64,000 nt of DNA from Kordiimonas pumila (GTDB taxonomy: Bacteria > Pseudomonadota > Alphaproteobacteria > Sphingomonadales > Kordiimonadaceae): the NCBI RefSeq assembly GCF_015240255.1, contig NZ_CP061205.1, forward strand, positions 992,001 through 1,056,000, given 5' to 3'. The notes under the pieces are model-generated. The model did not search any database. It saw nothing but the letters and a program-made list of their open reading frames with translations, and was not told the origin of the DNA. Within the stretch, counting starts at the first letter, position 1. Each line of letters begins with the position of its first letter. Made by a program: the position numbers and the translations under genes. Of the stretch, positions 45,104 through 52,592 are shown piece by piece.

Positions 45104-45676
45104 ATGGGTATGAAGTTTGAAAAGCTGGGTGGTACCGATGTATGTGTGATTAGCCGTAACAGCTTTTCTGATGCACGGGGCAGTTTTACCCGGGTTTATT
45201 GTGAAGCCGAGTTTGCAGAGGCTGGCTTGCCTACGCATTTTCCCCATATTAATTTTTCTGACAATGTGGCGCCGTTTACCTTAAGGGGAATGCATTTTCA
45301 GTATCCGCCGCACGAAGAAGGTAAAATGATCTTCTGCGTTGCCGGGCGGATATTTGATGTAGCCGTGGATGTGCGCCCCGAAAGCAGCACCTATAAACAG
45401 TGGGTAGGGCTAGAGCTGGATGCAGACAATAAGCAAAGCCTTTATGTGCCTGCGGGTTTTGCGCACGGTTTTTTAACGCTGGAACCGCACACAAGGGTTA
45501 TATATATGGCAACAGAACCCTATAAGGGTGGGGCAGAAGGCGGGCTGCGCTATGACGACCCCGCAATTGCCATTAAATGGCCTGCCCAACCCGTAACGGT
45601 TTCAGATAAAGATCTGGTTTGGCCGTGTTTTGATGCGGCTGCACACCACGCCGCAAAATGGGGGAAACAAAAGTGA
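45104..45676 (+). CDS. rfbC: dTDP-4-dehydrorhamnose 3,5-epimerase-like (RfbC/RmlC)
   Basis: A 190-residue cupin. RGMHFQ near residue 63 has the catalytic His, with DVAVDVRPES, YVPAGFAHGFLTLE and EGGLRYDDPAIAIKWP as the other family hallmarks. Family members epimerise NDP-4-keto-6-deoxy sugars at C3 and/or C5; with a CDP-glucose pyrophosphorylase next door the natural substrate here is more likely a CDP-sugar than dTDP-rhamnose. No rmlA, B or D is nearby. Its stop overlaps the GTG start of the following gene. Confidence 0.87.
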   Translation: MGMKFEKLGGTDVCVISRNSFSDARGSFTRVYCEAEFAEAGLPTHFPHINFSDNVAPFTLRGMHFQYPPHEEGKMIFCVAGRIFDVAVDVRPESSTYKQWVGLELDADNKQSLYVPAGFAHGFLTLEPHTRVIYMATEPYKGGAEGGLRYDDPAIAIKWPAQPVTVSDKDLVWPCFDAAAHHAAKWGKQK

Positions 45677-46446
45677 AAACAGTTTTGCTGGCAGGGGGAT
45701 ACGGCACACGATTTGCCGAGATGACCGAAGCGGTACCAAAGCCAATGGTGCCCATTGGGGGCAAACCTATTTTGTGGCACATTATGAAGCATTATACCAC
45801 GTTCGGGCACCGTGATTTTATCATCTGTCTTGGATATAAGGCAGATGTGATCCGTAATTATATGATGGGCTTGCTGCATAATATGTCGGATTTTACGGTT
45901 GATCTGGGTACAGGGGAAATCCAGTACCATAACAGGGCTGGGGAAAACTGGCGCCTGACCCTTATTGATACAGGCATTGATACCGGCACCGGGGGCAGGC
46001 TTAGAAAAATTCAGCATTTGGTTGAGGGCGAAACTTTTTGCATGACATACGGGGACGGTGTTTCCAATGTGGATATAGCAGCCTTGAAAGCGCACCATGC
46101 GGCACAGGGAAAACTGGCGACAGTGACAGCTATTGTACCACCATCCCGCTATGGCTGCCTTGATATGGACGGCGATGATGTTGTGTCTTTTAGTGAAAAG
46201 CCAGATGCCGCCCGTTCATTTGCGCGCATTAACGGTGGTTTTTTTGTGCTTGATGCCGGTGTGATCGATTATATTCATGCAGATTCAGACATGTGGGAGG
46301 ATCAGCCCATGCAGGATTTGGTAGCAGCCAAACAGATGTCTGCCTTCAAGCACGACGGGTACTGGCAGTGTATGGACAATCTACGGGATCATAAAAATCT
46401 TGAGGCTCTGTGGGTAACAGGAAAGGCGCCGTGGAAAACATGGTAA
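45673..46446 (+). CDS. rfbF: Glucose-1-phosphate cytidylyltransferase
   Basis: About 257 residues from a GTG at 45673, preceded by GGGGGA and overlapping the rfbC stop (GTGA); a start at 45658 is possible but not family-like. VKTVLLAGGYGTRF is the nucleotide-binding start, KPMVPIGGKPILWH the substrate loop, and YGDGVSNVD the metal-binding Asp. It makes CDP-glucose from glucose-1-phosphate and CTP, first step of CDP-dideoxy and CDP-branched sugars. The expected 4,6-dehydratase RfbG does not follow. Confidence 0.92.
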   Translation: MKTVLLAGGYGTRFAEMTEAVPKPMVPIGGKPILWHIMKHYTTFGHRDFIICLGYKADVIRNYMMGLLHNMSDFTVDLGTGEIQYHNRAGENWRLTLIDTGIDTGTGGRLRKIQHLVEGETFCMTYGDGVSNVDIAALKAHHAAQGKLATVTAIVPPSRYGCLDMDGDDVVSFSEKPDAARSFARINGGFFVLDAGVIDYIHADSDMWEDQPMQDLVAAKQMSAFKHDGYWQCMDNLRDHKNLEALWVTGKAPWKTW

Positions 46447-46491
46447 GGCTGTGTGTAAAAGCTGTTTTGTTTTAACCTGTAGGATACTGTT

Positions 46492-47538
46492 TTGAAAATT
46501 CTGATTACTGGTAATATGGGGTATGTGGGGTCGGTTTTAATACCGCATCTGGCACAGGCTATTGGCCCTGCCGCAGAACTTACCGGGGTTGATAACGGGT
46601 ATTTTATGGGGGACCTAACATCATATGGCCCCCCACCAGAGGTATGCCTGCACACTCAAATCTTTGCTGATGTTCGTAACATTACAGCTAGTGAACTTGA
46701 GGGGTTTGATGCTGTGGTGCATTTGGCGGCTGTCTCAAATGACCCCATCGGGGCAGAGTTTGAAGCGGCGACATACGCTATTAACCAAACGGCAACAATA
46801 GAGCTGGCACAAGCTGCAAAAGCCGCAGGTGTTAAGACCTTTGTTTTTGCGTCAAGTTGCAGCGTTTATGGTGCAGGGCCTGATGCGCTGGTCGCTGAGG
46901 ACGGTGTTTTGGCACCGCAAACGGCCTACGCTATTTCAAAGGTGGAGGCAGAAGCCCAGCTGTGCCTTTTAGCGGGGGATAGCTTTCGTGTTACATGCCT
47001 GAGGTTTGCAACGGCATGTGGTTTTTCACCCCGATTAAGGCTTGATCTGGTTGTGAATGACTTTACGGCCTCGGCGCTTAGCACAGGCAGTATTTTACTG
47101 AAAAGCAAAGGCAATGCATGGCGACCGTTTATTGCGGTTTCAGATATGGCACGGGCCATAGAATGGGGCCTTATCCGCGAAGGGGCTGTATGCGAGGTTG
47201 TTAATGTCGGGCACGATAGCCTTACATGCAAGATAAGTGATCTGGCGGCGACAGTATCACAGCATATTGGCAATGTAGCTGTTAAAGTTGATGAGGCTGC
47301 CCAGGATGATAAACGGTCATATAGGGTTGATTTTTCAAAATTTCAGGCACTTGCCCCCGACCACCAACCGTTGAAAACATTCCCTGAGATTATTGAAGAA
47401 CTGGTTGCAGGCTTGCGTGCCTTTAGTTTCGCGGATGCGCACTTCAGGGCTGGTAACCTCATTCGGCTCAACCGGCTTTCTGGTTACCGGGAGAAAGGCC
47501 AAATGACCCGTGACCTACGGTGGGGGCCCTATGGTTGA
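46492..47538 (+). CDS. Extended SDR epimerase/reductase (operon gene 5)
   Basis: A 348-residue extended SDR starting at TTG 46492 with AGGA 8 bases upstream. NAD(P)-binding ITGNMGYVGS is at residue 4-14 and YAISKVEAE (YxxxK) near 145. The strand that in 4,6-dehydratases ends S-[TS]-D-E-V-Y-G reads ASSCSVYGAG, lacking the Asp-Glu pair, so a dehydratase role is unlikely. It is probably an epimerase or 4-ketoreductase acting on the CDP-sugar. Its last bases overlap the following SDR gene. Confidence 0.82.
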   Translation: MKILITGNMGYVGSVLIPHLAQAIGPAAELTGVDNGYFMGDLTSYGPPPEVCLHTQIFADVRNITASELEGFDAVVHLAAVSNDPIGAEFEAATYAINQTATIELAQAAKAAGVKTFVFASSCSVYGAGPDALVAEDGVLAPQTAYAISKVEAEAQLCLLAGDSFRVTCLRFATACGFSPRLRLDLVVNDFTASALSTGSILLKSKGNAWRPFIAVSDMARAIEWGLIREGAVCEVVNVGHDSLTCKISDLAATVSQHIGNVAVKVDEAAQDDKRSYRVDFSKFQALAPDHQPLKTFPEIIEELVAGLRAFSFADAHFRAGNLIRLNRLSGYREKGQMTRDLRWGPYG

Positions 47539-48457
47539 TGGCCGCAACCATCTGCAAGCAGGTGTTTTAGGTGCCTCAGGGCTTATCGGGCAGGGCATAT
47601 ACCGTGTTCTAGCTAAAGCGGGAGGTGCGGTTTCAATCGGGCGCACAGCAGCAATGCAGCGCCAGTGTGATATAGACGAGCCTTTGCAAGCCGGTACATT
47701 CAGCAGCCTTGATACGCTGGTGTATGCGGCAGGGCTGCGCGATGAAGACATGTTGACAGGCGGTGAAAATGCTGCCCGGAAAGCCGCCGATACAGCATTG
47801 CGCCGGGCTGAGCATGTTTTTGAGTGCGCGCTGCAAGCGGGCTGTAAAAAACTGGTTTATATTTCTTCTGCTCATGTCTACGGGGCATTGCAAGGCACAA
47901 TAACCGAGGATACAGCGCTTGCGCCCCAGTCCCTTTATGCTGAAACACATACAGCAGTAGAGATGCTTGCCGCAAGCAAGGCAGTAGAGGCGGGTGGTCG
48001 GTGCCTTATCCTGAGGCCCAATGCTGTTTACGGCATGACATTTGACCCTGCCCGTTTTGCAAGGTGGAATTTAATTCCCTTTAGCTTTCCTCTCGCTGCT
48101 ATCAGGCATAGCCAGTTAGAAGTGCGGGCACCACACGCGGGCAGAAATTTTGTTTCCAGCATGGATATAGGGGTATACGTTAAAGCCTGGCTTGAGAATA
48201 AAACGGCGCCGCAGGTGCAATTTTTAAACCCGCTTGGGGCAGATACTTTAACAATTGGCGCGTTTGCCGCTAAATGCGCTAAAGTTGCAGAGCAACTGAC
48301 CGGCACGAAAGTTGCGTTAAAGTATGGTAATAGTGCAGCGCCCGCTTTTTTATATGCCAGCAAGTATGAAAAAGTGACGTTGACTGAAACGATAGATGAC
48401 TTCTTGCCGGTCTATGCAAGATTTTGCCTTGAGGCTGATGTGCCGCCCAAGTGCTGA
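47531..48457 (+). CDS. Extended SDR epimerase/reductase (operon gene 6)
   Basis: About 308 residues from ATG 47531, which overlaps the stop of the previous gene (ATGGTTGA). AGVLGASGLIGQG is the nucleotide-binding motif, YISSAHVYGAL the beta-strand before the active site and SLYAETHTAVEM the YxxxH-like position where the usual Lys is replaced by His, so activity should be checked. The C-terminal substrate lobe is short. It belongs to the same operon. Role on the sugar path unknown. Confidence 0.72.
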   Translation: MVDGRNHLQAGVLGASGLIGQGIYRVLAKAGGAVSIGRTAAMQRQCDIDEPLQAGTFSSLDTLVYAAGLRDEDMLTGGENAARKAADTALRRAEHVFECALQAGCKKLVYISSAHVYGALQGTITEDTALAPQSLYAETHTAVEMLAASKAVEAGGRCLILRPNAVYGMTFDPARFARWNLIPFSFPLAAIRHSQLEVRAPHAGRNFVSSMDIGVYVKAWLENKTAPQVQFLNPLGADTLTIGAFAAKCAKVAEQLTGTKVALKYGNSAAPAFLYASKYEKVTLTETIDDFLPVYARFCLEADVPPKC

Positions 48458-48478
48458 ACATGAAATGCGAGAAACCCT

Positions 48479-49528
48479 ATGCAACTGCGTAATTTTGATT
48501 TTTCCCGGAAGATTTTTTACCACCCAGACCGGGTGGCAGAATTAAAGCAGGGTGGGCGACCATTTCCGGTAACGGTGGAAATTGATCTGACAAACAGGTG
48601 CAATCATAATTGCAGCTTCTGTTTTTATGCCGAGCATATCAACACAGACCAAAGCACCCTTAAGGTCGATGTGATTAAAAATGCGTTGGTGGAACTAAAA
48701 GAAATGGGCGCACGCGGTGTTAGTTTTACTGGTGGCGGCGAGCCTATGGTGCACCCTCATTTCACTGATATTCTGGCCCATGCGGCGGCGACTGGGCTGG
48801 ACTGCGGCCTTATTACAAACGGATCGGCTATTACAAAAAAGAATGTAGAGGTTTTAGCGCGCGATCTGGCGTGGATCAGGGTTTCTGCAGCGGGCGGCAC
48901 ACCTGAAAGTTATGCAAAGGTGCAAGGTAAAGATCACTTTGACCGGGTGGTGGCAAATATTGCACTGTTAAAAGCGGAAAAAGACAGAATAGGCAGCGCT
49001 ATTAACATTGGTGTGCGCATGCTTGTGACCCCGGAGAATCTTTTTTCCGTACCAAATCTCGCAAAAATTTTGGCTGAAATGGATGTTGATTATCTGCAAG
49101 TTGCTCCAGACCAGTTCACGGAAGATGACGGGGCGTTCTGGAACGACCCCGCGACACAGGCAGTGTTTACCGAGGCGAATAGCTATTTTAGCATGTCGCA
49201 CACCCGCCTCTTGACCTCTGGTTATGTCTGGTATCAGGACCAGTTGGAAAAGCCGCAGGCGTGTTATGCCCATTATTTCCAAATAGCAGTGCTGGCTGAA
49301 GGGCATATTACATTTTGCAAAAATGCTCGCGGCGCTGAAAAATTCTACATCGGTAATATCAACGAAAACTCGGTTCAGGAAATCTGGAATTCTGTTACCA
49401 ACGAAGAACTGGAAGCATGGGTCAAGCCGTCGAACTGCGGCCTTTACTGTAAGCATATTCAAATGAATTTGGCGCTTGAGGATGTGGTGCATCCTGATCC
49501 GGATATGTCACCAAACTTTGTAGGATAG
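48479..49528 (+). CDS. Radical SAM enzyme with SPASM-type C-terminus
   Basis: A 349-residue protein. The [4Fe-4S]-SAM cluster ligands are Cys 41, 45 and 48 (NRCNHNCSFCFY), followed by the GGE-like motif FTGGGEPMVHP. Further Cys in CYAHY, ITFCKN and the C-terminal CGLYCKH fit a SPASM or twitch auxiliary cluster, and YIGNINENSVQEIWNS is the SPASM hallmark. It has no B12-binding domain. In this sugar operon it could perform a radical dehydration, epimerisation or deamination of a nucleotide-sugar, or act on a peptide; the sequence does not decide. Confidence 0.85.
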   Translation: MQLRNFDFSRKIFYHPDRVAELKQGGRPFPVTVEIDLTNRCNHNCSFCFYAEHINTDQSTLKVDVIKNALVELKEMGARGVSFTGGGEPMVHPHFTDILAHAAATGLDCGLITNGSAITKKNVEVLARDLAWIRVSAAGGTPESYAKVQGKDHFDRVVANIALLKAEKDRIGSAINIGVRMLVTPENLFSVPNLAKILAEMDVDYLQVAPDQFTEDDGAFWNDPATQAVFTEANSYFSMSHTRLLTSGYVWYQDQLEKPQACYAHYFQIAVLAEGHITFCKNARGAEKFYIGNINENSVQEIWNSVTNEELEAWVKPSNCGLYCKHIQMNLALEDVVHPDPDMSPNFVG

Positions 49529-49533
49529 CTTGT

Positions 49534-50316
49534 ATGCATGAAAGGGTTGTTGTTGGGGCAAGGGGGTTGGTTGGCAGTGCCTTTTGCCGCTATTTTGAAA
49601 GCCATAAACTTTCCTACACAGCGGTGCAGCGTGAAGAGGCACAGTCCCACGGCATAGAGAAATGCGGGCTTCTAGTTTTAGCGTGCGGGAATGCCAATAA
49701 AGGCAAGGCAAACGCAGACCCAGCATGGGACTTTACCCAGTCGGTTGAGGCGGTGGCATCTTATGTGCACATGCTCAAGCCAGAGCGCACAATCCTGATT
49801 TCAACGGTGGATGTTTATCCTGACCCATCTTCCGTTCAGCAAACGGCAGAGGCATATCCGCTTAATCCCCTTGCGTGTCAGCCTTATGGTTTTCATAAAT
49901 GGTTGGCAGAACAGTATGTGCAAAAATTTTCTGGAAAGCATCTGGTGTTGCGGCTACCGGCACTTGTTGGGCCGGGCCTGACAAAAAACCCGGTTTTTGA
50001 TTATTTTGCTCTGGGCAAACCCCTGTTTGTTTCACCGCTATCGCGCCTTAATGTGGTGCATGTGGATGATGTGGCAAGGCATGCTATGCATTTGGTGGCA
50101 GAGGGGGTTGAAGGTGAAACGTTTAACCTTGCGGCCAGTGCCGCCATTACTGTTGGTGATTTCCCCGTCCTCTTTGGCGGCGAGAGCCAGTATGTAGAAG
50201 GGGCTGACAAAAATATACAAACGTACGATATTAATATCCAAAAGGTTTTACAGTTTGTTACTTTATGTTCAAGTGAAAACGCGGTCAAAAGATACCAGAG
50301 TATTTTGCAGAAATAA
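49534..50316 (+). CDS. SDR epimerase/reductase (operon gene 8)
   Basis: A 260-residue short member of the extended SDR class, starting 5 bp after the radical SAM stop. VVVGARGLVGSAF is the nucleotide-binding loop, ISTVDVYPDPSS the active-site strand and YGFHKWLAEQ the YxxxK. The C-terminal lobe has NVVHVDDVARHAMH, typical of NDP-sugar epimerases or reductases. The size resembles 4-ketoreductases such as RmlD. It may perform the final reduction of the unusual sugar. Confidence 0.8.
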   Translation: MHERVVVGARGLVGSAFCRYFESHKLSYTAVQREEAQSHGIEKCGLLVLACGNANKGKANADPAWDFTQSVEAVASYVHMLKPERTILISTVDVYPDPSSVQQTAEAYPLNPLACQPYGFHKWLAEQYVQKFSGKHLVLRLPALVGPGLTKNPVFDYFALGKPLFVSPLSRLNVVHVDDVARHAMHLVAEGVEGETFNLAASAAITVGDFPVLFGGESQYVEGADKNIQTYDINIQKVLQFVTLCSSENAVKRYQSILQK

Positions 50317-50356
50317 GCCCCGTACGGTAGCCTGTTTTTGAGAAACCGGAGATACA

Positions 50357-51406
50357 ATGAACAGAATAAAAAACGATGTATCAGATGCGATAAACCGTGC
50401 CCTGCGTGATTTTGAAAACCAGTTATCGCGCGCATACCGGTTTGGTACATCGGTCTCTGATACAAACCTGCGGGATACGCTGGCAAACATTCTAAGGCGC
50501 TCAATCACACATCAGGTTATCTCACAGTGGGATGCGGGCTATCATGTGGGTGAAGATGGCGCTTATGCCAAAGGCATTGTAGAAATTGGCAAGCTTTTAT
50601 CCGCCCAGCAGATTAAGGATATTACCCAGAATCTGGCAGATAAGCCGGTCTATAATACACCGACTATCGGCGATAGTGACGGGGTTGAACGGTTTGTAGG
50701 CGGTACGGCAGAAAGTGAACGCCTTGGCGGGTATCGTCTTGATGATATTTTGGCAGCGCCGCATTTGCTGGAGCTTGCTAATAACCCTGTTGTTATATCG
50801 GGTGTCCAGAAGCTGTTTAGAAACTGCCCACCGGTTCTTACCCTTATGTCATTGTGGTGGGCTTTTCCGGTTGTTGACAAACCGGTGTTATATTTGGGCC
50901 AAAACTTCCACCGGGATGCTGACGGCTTTCATAATGCAGCTCTGTTTACATACCTCACCGATGTGGATGATGAAGCAGGCCCGCACCAATATATAGAAGG
51001 TAGTGCAAGCAGGGATGCTTTGGCTGAAACTCTTGTTGGCAGATTGCCCATAGTGGTTGAGGATGGCCGTCATAAGGGCAGTGTGATTGAAGCAGTTGAT
51101 TTTTTCTTTCAGGACCACGGTGATGACCTGAATGCTGTATATGAAAACTACCTCGCGGATCATATCAAGACTGTAAAATTAAGCGCAGGCCATGGATTTA
51201 TAACCGATACTTTTGGGCTTCACAGAGGTGCCGCACCCACCAAAACACCGCGGCTTATTTTTACAGCCCGGTACGGTACTCTTGATAATGTGAATGCCGA
51301 CCACCGTAAGTCACAGTATTTTGAGCCGTGGCCCTGGAAAAAAATCGCACACAGGCTGCCTGAAAACTTTAAAACACGATATGTCAATAGGTTGCTGGTT
51401 GAGTGA
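50357..51406 (+). CDS. Fe(II)/2-oxoglutarate dioxygenase, phytanoyl-CoA hydroxylase-like
   Basis: A 349-residue oxygenase, last gene of the operon. The facial triad appears as H-x-D in FHRDADGFHN near residue 183 and a distal His in TDTFGLHRG near 288, followed by PRLIFTARYG with the Arg that binds 2-oxoglutarate. AGPHQYIEGS is the usual loop between them. Related enzymes hydroxylate small molecules, sugars or antibiotic precursors. No signal peptide. A hairpin follows about 10 bp after its stop. Confidence 0.82.
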   Translation: MNRIKNDVSDAINRALRDFENQLSRAYRFGTSVSDTNLRDTLANILRRSITHQVISQWDAGYHVGEDGAYAKGIVEIGKLLSAQQIKDITQNLADKPVYNTPTIGDSDGVERFVGGTAESERLGGYRLDDILAAPHLLELANNPVVISGVQKLFRNCPPVLTLMSLWWAFPVVDKPVLYLGQNFHRDADGFHNAALFTYLTDVDDEAGPHQYIEGSASRDALAETLVGRLPIVVEDGRHKGSVIEAVDFFFQDHGDDLNAVYENYLADHIKTVKLSAGHGFITDTFGLHRGAAPTKTPRLIFTARYGTLDNVNADHRKSQYFEPWPWKKIAHRLPENFKTRYVNRLLVE

Positions 51407-51415
51407 AAACATGCA

Positions 51416-51442
51416 GCACACTTAGTGTGCGTGTGCGCTTTT
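51416..51442 (+). terminator. Hairpin at the end of the sugar operon
   Basis: GCACAC and GTGTGC pair across a TTA loop, followed by GTGTGCGCTTTT. The T-run is short and displaced, so termination strength is uncertain. Confidence 0.5.
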
Positions 51443-51454
51443 ATGTGTACTGGA

Positions 51455-52210
51455 CTAATCTAGCATTGTTTTGATAGCCTGCTCTGTATTGGCCTGTAGT
51501 GCACGGTGAATGTCATCCCGAAGTCCGGCGTCAAGTGCTGCTTGCATGTTGACATTAAAGGCCTTCAAAGCCCGCGTGCAGGCAGAAGATTTCGAAAACG
51601 TAAAATACAGCGGAAACTTAGGCATATTAGGCTGTTCAACTACTTTTAAGGCGAGTCCACCGAGATCAACCGTGGGCTTGTTCCAGAATAACAGGTTGCC
51701 TACTATAATTGCCTCTACTTCATCGTCGCGGAGCATTCGCAGCGCTCTTCTTTCAGGTATGATAACTGTTGTATAATCCTCTTTCACCGCATCAAGTATT
51801 GTATGGCTAAACTGCACCATAATATCAGATACGGCAACCAGCTGGGGTGGTTTTTCCAACTCGGCTTTTACAGCAATGCTGGCACCAATATTTAAAATTG
51901 GAATAGAGGGCACCATTTCTGTTGGAATAAAGATCAGTGTCGTCATGACGATATCTATTTGACCCTGTTTGTGCAGTGCAGCGATACGTTTTTCAGGCAA
52001 TAGTGGGATAAGTTTCGGTCGAATACCGGCCTTTTCAAAAATATCCAGCATTTGCGGGTTTAATTCACCCGTGTTTGAAACAAAAACATCGCCTGCGAGC
52101 TGCGACCACATGGACGGTGAGACTGTGCATGTCACATAATCAGCATCGACGGCGGATACAGGTGTGGATAAAGCAAAAGCTCCAATTATTAATGCAAAGA
52201 GGCGTATCAT
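51455..52210 (-). CDS. Family 3-like periplasmic solute-binding protein
   Basis: About 251 residues from ATG 52210 (AGGAAATAC upstream), with a signal peptide ending TPVSA-V. The two-lobe PBP type 2 fold is suggested by the order of segments: GELNPQMLDIFEKAGI, PEKRIAALHKQGQIDIVMTT, ILNIGASIAVKAELEK and ERRALRMLRDDEVEAIIVGN. No permease or ATPase adjoins, so it may be a stand-alone sensor-type PBP. It is the last chromosomal gene before the tRNA remnant and integrated element. Confidence 0.75.
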   Translation of the reverse strand: MIRLFALIIGAFALSTPVSAVDADYVTCTVSPSMWSQLAGDVFVSNTGELNPQMLDIFEKAGIRPKLIPLLPEKRIAALHKQGQIDIVMTTLIFIPTEMVPSIPILNIGASIAVKAELEKPPQLVAVSDIMVQFSHTILDAVKEDYTTVIIPERRALRMLRDDEVEAIIVGNLLFWNKPTVDLGGLALKVVEQPNMPKFPLYFTFSKSSACTRALKAFNVNMQAALDAGLRDDIHRALQANTEQAIKTMLD

Positions 52211-52393
52211 GTATTTCCTGCCAGAAAACATTCTTACAATACTTATAATTATAAAAACTTAACGAAGTCTAAGTTTGTGGGTGTCAACCACTGGTTACAT
52301 GCAGAAGCAGCATTCTGAACGCTAGACTGAAAAAGCTCGAAAAACGACAGCAACTTGCAGGTTTTATCAAACTATAAAGCTGGTTTTGAAAAG

Positions 52394-52443
52394 TGGTGCC
52401 CGGGGGCGGATTTGAACCACCGACACGCGGATTTTCAATCCGA
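52394..52443 (-). other. attL: 3' fragment of tRNA-Phe(GAA)
   Basis: On the minus strand this reads as the 3' half of tRNA-Phe: anticodon loop TTGAAAA (anticodon GAA) flanked by TCCG stems, variable loop GTGTC, T-arm GGTGG-TTCAAAT-CCGCC, acceptor CCCGGGC-A-CCA with CCA encoded. The 5' half (acceptor 5' strand and D-arm) is absent to the right, where unrelated AT-rich sequence begins. This is the product expected when an element inserts into the 3' part of a tRNA gene, leaving a fragment at one end and a restored tRNA at the other. The integrase gene starts 150 bp away. Confidence 0.85.
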
Positions 52444-52477
52444 ATGTAAAGATATGGATTGAAACTACTTGAAATCC

Positions 52478-52524
52478 CCTGATGATATATAATATGTTGT
52501 AAATAATAGATATTATATATCAGG
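52478..52524. promoter_or_regulatory. AT-rich imperfect inverted repeat upstream of int
   Basis: CCTGATGATATATAATAT and ATATTATATATCAGG form an inverted repeat (one arm has a 3-base insertion) around GTTGTAAATAATAG. It may be an integrase/excisionase arm site or an operator over the int promoter. Confidence 0.45.
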
Positions 52525-52531
52525 GTATTTC

Positions 52532-52580
52532 AGGAGGCACCATGCACTTTCGATAAATAAGACCCTAATAAGACCCTAAT
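52532..52580 (+). promoter_or_regulatory. AGGAGG-led 4-codon frame and tandem 11-bp repeat before int
   Basis: A perfect AGGAGG at 52532-52537 precedes a four-codon frame (Met-His-Phe-Arg-stop) at 52542-52556. Then AAGACCCTAAT occurs twice in perfect tandem (52559-52569, 52570-52580), ending 12 bases before the int ATG. The int ATG itself has no ribosome site. The repeats could bind integrase, and the mini-frame could feed ribosomes to int; both are inference. Confidence 0.4.
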
Positions 52581-52592
52581 TTGGATATTGAT

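Noticed and set aside
45104-46446. dTDP-rhamnose pathway
   Set aside because: Only an RfbC-type gene is present; the nucleotidyltransferase is of the cytidylyltransferase (RfbF) type and rmlA, B and D are absent.
52394-52443. A complete tRNA gene
   Set aside because: Only the 3' half matches tRNA-Phe; no D-arm or 5' acceptor strand follows to the right.
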